Shown one piece after another: positions 6,751-8,480 of a stretch of DNA of 8,480 bases (the stretch's first letter is position 1; each line of letters begins with the position of its first letter). The stretch spans positions 1-8,480 of the forward strand of contig JALAGW010000051.1 of the NCBI GenBank assembly GCA_022712235.1, read 5' to 3'. The notes under the pieces are model-generated. The model was not told the DNA's origin. It worked only from the letters and a program-made list of their open reading frames with translations, and did not search any database. This DNA is from Brevundimonas sp. GTDB lineage: Bacteria; Pseudomonadota; Alphaproteobacteria; Caulobacterales; Caulobacteraceae. A program made the translations under genes and the position numbers.

Positions 6751-7622
6751 GCGGACAGGTCCTTGTCGCCGCCGCCGAGGTAGAAGGCGCGGGCGGTCTC
6801 GGTGCGAATTTTCTCGCGATCAGACGGGGGGAGGGCGGCGATGGCGGCCTCGAACAGCTCGCGCCAACGGCCATATCCACCGGCCAGATTGACCACGGGC
6901 CAGTCGCCGCCGAACATCAGACGGTCCGGCGTGAAACAGTCGAGGGCGTGGTCGAGGTAGGGGCGCACGAGGTCGTCGCGTCTGGCGTCCCAGGCGTCCT
7001 GGGCGGTCAGGCCTGACAGCTTGGCGAAGACATTGGGCAGGGCGGCCAGTCGCTTCAGGCTGACGGCCCAGTCGGCGTGATTCAGATCGCCGTCGGCGGC
7101 GGCGATGTCCGGCTTGCCCAGATGATCCAGCACGACCCGCGCCTGAGGCGCGCGCTCGAACAGGGCGGTCAGGGTTCGATGCAACTCGGGCAACTGATGG
7201 TCGCGGGCGCAGACGTCGATGGTCAGGCCGCGCTCGGCGGTCAGGGCGAGGCCGTCCAGATGAGCGGCGGCGGCAATAAAGCCGGCAGGTTCGTTTTGAA
7301 CTGACCGTCTTACGCCGCGCACCAGAGGCCGGGCGACGAGCGCGTCGAGGTGAGGCTGGACGCCGGCACCCTGTTCAAGCGGGGCGAAGGCCACGACGGC
7401 GAGGATGTCGAGCGCGGGATGGTTCAGTCCGGCCACCCAGTCGGCTTCCTCGAGCGCCTGTTCCGGCGCGCAGTCCGCCTGGACGAAGACTGCCCGGCTC
7501 ACGCCTGTCGCTTCGGCCTTCCAGTCCTCCGGGCCGTGCCGTCCGGCGATGTCAGGCACGTAGCGGAGCCAGTCGTAGTCGAGGCGCGACGGGTTCCAGA
7601 GATGCAGGTGGGCGTCGATCAT
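6747..7622 (-). CDS. COG3618 amidohydrolase, probable L-fucono-1,5-lactonase
   Basis: A complete 291-residue TIM-barrel amidohydrolase. Family marks are the N-terminal MIDAHLHLW (His5-x-His7), VLDHLGKP (164-171, His167), the FAKLSGL strand (199-205) and the C-terminal MFGGDWPVVNL with Asp240. This is the COG3618 pattern, which includes experimentally defined L-fucono-1,5-lactonase and other sugar lactonases. The predicted reaction is hydrolysis of the lactone made by the upstream aldo/keto reductase to L-fuconate, in the cytoplasm. Its start codon overlaps the reductase stop (ATGA, 7619-7622), with AAGG (7630-7633) seven bases before it. Its own stop overlaps the transporter start, so three genes are translationally coupled. 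Lactones of L-rhamnose or L-galactose are alternative substrates. Databases often give only amidohydrolase family. Confidence 0.88.
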   Translation of the reverse strand: MIDAHLHLWNPSRLDYDWLRYVPDIAGRHGPEDWKAEATGVSRAVFVQADCAPEQALEEADWVAGLNHPALDILAVVAFAPLEQGAGVQPHLDALVARPLVRGVRRSVQNEPAGFIAAAAHLDGLALTAERGLTIDVCARDHQLPELHRTLTALFERAPQARVVLDHLGKPDIAAADGDLNHADWAVSLKRLAALPNVFAKLSGLTAQDAWDARRDDLVRPYLDHALDCFTPDRLMFGGDWPVVNLAGGYGRWRELFEAAIAALPPSDREKIRTETARAFYLGGGDKDLSA

Positions 7623-8480
7623 CCGCCGGCCTTGCCGCCGTTGCCGGGCAGGACGTCCCAGCCCTTGTTCAGCACCGGGGCCAGCACGGCTTCGACGGCC
7701 TCCAGAACGTCCGGGTCGATCGGCGCGGTCAGGGCCTCGATATTGCGGGCGAGGTTCGCAGGCTTTGACATGCCGACGACGGTGGAGGCGATGCCGTGTG
7801 CAGGGGCGGTTTGAAGTGCGAACTGCAAGGCCACGCGCGACAGGTCCGTGCCGGCTTGGCGGCAGAGACGGGCGGCCTCGGCGGCGGCGGCGTACACGCT
7901 GGCGTGGCCGGGGTGCCAGTCGGGCGGGCCCTGATCGGTCAGCAGGCCCATGCCCAGAGGCGAGGCGTTGAAGACGCTGATCCCGGCGGCGTTCAGTCGG
8001 CGGGCGCTGTCGGCCAGCCTCTGATCCTGAAGGGTGTAGGTGCAGTAGGCCATGACGGTGTCGACTCCCTGCGACAGGGCGACCTCTTCCAGCAGGCCCA
8101 GATCATAGCCGGTGACGCCCACGCGGCCGATGACGCCCTGCGCCTTGAGTTCGCGCATCAGCGGCAAGGTTTCGTCCAGCAGCTGGCGGCGGTCGCCATG
8201 CTCGATGTCGTGGCATTGCAGCACGTCGATGGTGTCGACGCCGAGGCGGGCGCGGCTGTCGTCCAGGCTGCGCAGGGTCGTCTCGCGCGAGAAGTCCCAG
8301 TCCTTGTCTCCGTAACGGCCCACCTTGGTCATCAGGACGAAGCTGTCGCGCGGTCTTCCCTTCAGGGCCTGACCAAGGGCCGTCTCGGCGCGGGTCAGAC
8401 CGTAGTAGGGGGCGACGTCGATCAGGTTGATCCCGGCGTCCAGGGCCGCCGCCACCACGGCGTCGGCCTCGGTCTGGGAC
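7619..8480 (-). CDS. Aldo/keto reductase, probable L-fucose 1-dehydrogenase (5' end off window)
   Basis: The frame is open to the right window edge. The visible protein begins SQTEADAVVAAALDAG and has 286 residues, so probably 25-40 N-terminal residues are missing. The GTG at 8456-8458 is internal, not the start. The aldo/keto reductase tetrad is present, numbered from the first visible residue: Asp21 and Tyr26 (LIDVAPYYG), Lys52 (LMTKVGRYG) and His90 (LQCHDIEHG). The segments TKVGRY, CHDIE.G and ASPLGMGLLTDQGPPDWHP closely recall plant L-galactose dehydrogenase. L-Fucose is 6-deoxy-L-galactose, so oxidation of L-fucose at C1 to its lactone is the natural prediction, feeding the lactonase with which it overlaps by ATGA. 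L-Galactose or D-arabinose, which share the ring stereochemistry, are plausible side or main substrates. Cofactor preference cannot be read with confidence. The operon promoter, and perhaps another palindrome, should lie beyond 8480. Confidence 0.87.
   Translation of the reverse strand, partial: SQTEADAVVAAALDAGINLIDVAPYYGLTRAETALGQALKGRPRDSFVLMTKVGRYGDKDWDFSRETTLRSLDDSRARLGVDTIDVLQCHDIEHGDRRQLLDETLPLMRELKAQGVIGRVGVTGYDLGLLEEVALSQGVDTVMAYCTYTLQDQRLADSARRLNAAGISVFNASPLGMGLLTDQGPPDWHPGHASVYAAAAEAARLCRQAGTDLSRVALQFALQTAPAHGIASTVVGMSKPANLARNIEALTAPIDPDVLEAVEAVLAPVLNKGWDVLPGNGGKAGG

Noticed and set aside
8456..8458. GTG as the start of the aldo/keto reductase
   Set aside because: The frame is open upstream with residues SQTEADAV that fit the normal family alignment, and the N-terminal beta strands of the barrel would be missing. 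It is an internal valine codon.
1..8480. tRNA, rRNA, CRISPR, insertion sequences or phage signs
   Set aside because: No cloverleaf-like sequence, repeat-spacer array, transposase or integrase was seen. Composition is uniform and the gene order is a coherent catabolic locus.

Overview
The window is a high-GC chromosomal segment in which every convincing gene lies on the minus strand. The sequence suggests an alphaproteobacterium of the Caulobacter/Brevundimonas type. The reasons are strong G/C bias at third codon positions, a large TonB-dependent receptor of the kind widespread in Caulobacter and Xanthomonas, and TTGAC-type -35 boxes with weak -10 boxes. A sphingomonad is a possible alternative. 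The taxonomic call is inference from gene style, not from a marker gene.

In transcription order (right to left) the layout is as follows. (1) A tight operon whose genes overlap by ATGA junctions: an aldo/keto reductase resembling plant L-galactose dehydrogenase (7619-8480, start off the window), a COG3618 amidohydrolase/lactonase (6747-7622) and an MFS sugar transporter (5497-6750). (2) A TonB-dependent outer-membrane receptor with its own promoter and operator-like site (2655-5381), closed by a strong rho-independent terminator (2592-2625). (3) A second operon with its own promoter and palindromic operator: a DHRS6-like short-chain dehydrogenase (1788-2513) and a fumarylacetoacetate-hydrolase-family enzyme (921-1766). 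(4) A secreted parallel-beta-helix glycoside hydrolase, GH141-like, again with its own promoter and operator-like site (1-836, C-terminus off the window).

Together these encode most of the non-phosphorylative 6-deoxy-hexose pathway, best read as L-fucose use. An extracytoplasmic hydrolase would release sugar or shorten oligosaccharides, the TonB receptor would carry glycans across the outer membrane, and the MFS protein would carry sugar across the inner membrane. The cytoplasmic steps would be aldose to lactone (aldo/keto reductase), lactone to L-fuconate (amidohydrolase), 2-keto-3-deoxy-L-fuconate to the 2,4-diketo acid (SDR), and cleavage to pyruvate and L-lactate (FAH-family). The enolase-superfamily L-fuconate dehydratase that should sit between lactonase and SDR is absent here and may lie beyond position 8480. 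L-Rhamnose and L-galactose/D-arabinose are the main substrate alternatives.

The most notable non-coding signal is a family of three AT-rich palindromes (853-868, 2525-2550, 5471-5486) sharing the half-site GTATTAT. Each lies in front of one of the three transcription units whose start is visible. They look like binding sites of one unidentified regulator that would make the scattered units a single regulon. No regulator gene, RNA gene, mobile element or CRISPR array was seen. No gap without a gene exceeds about 145 bases.
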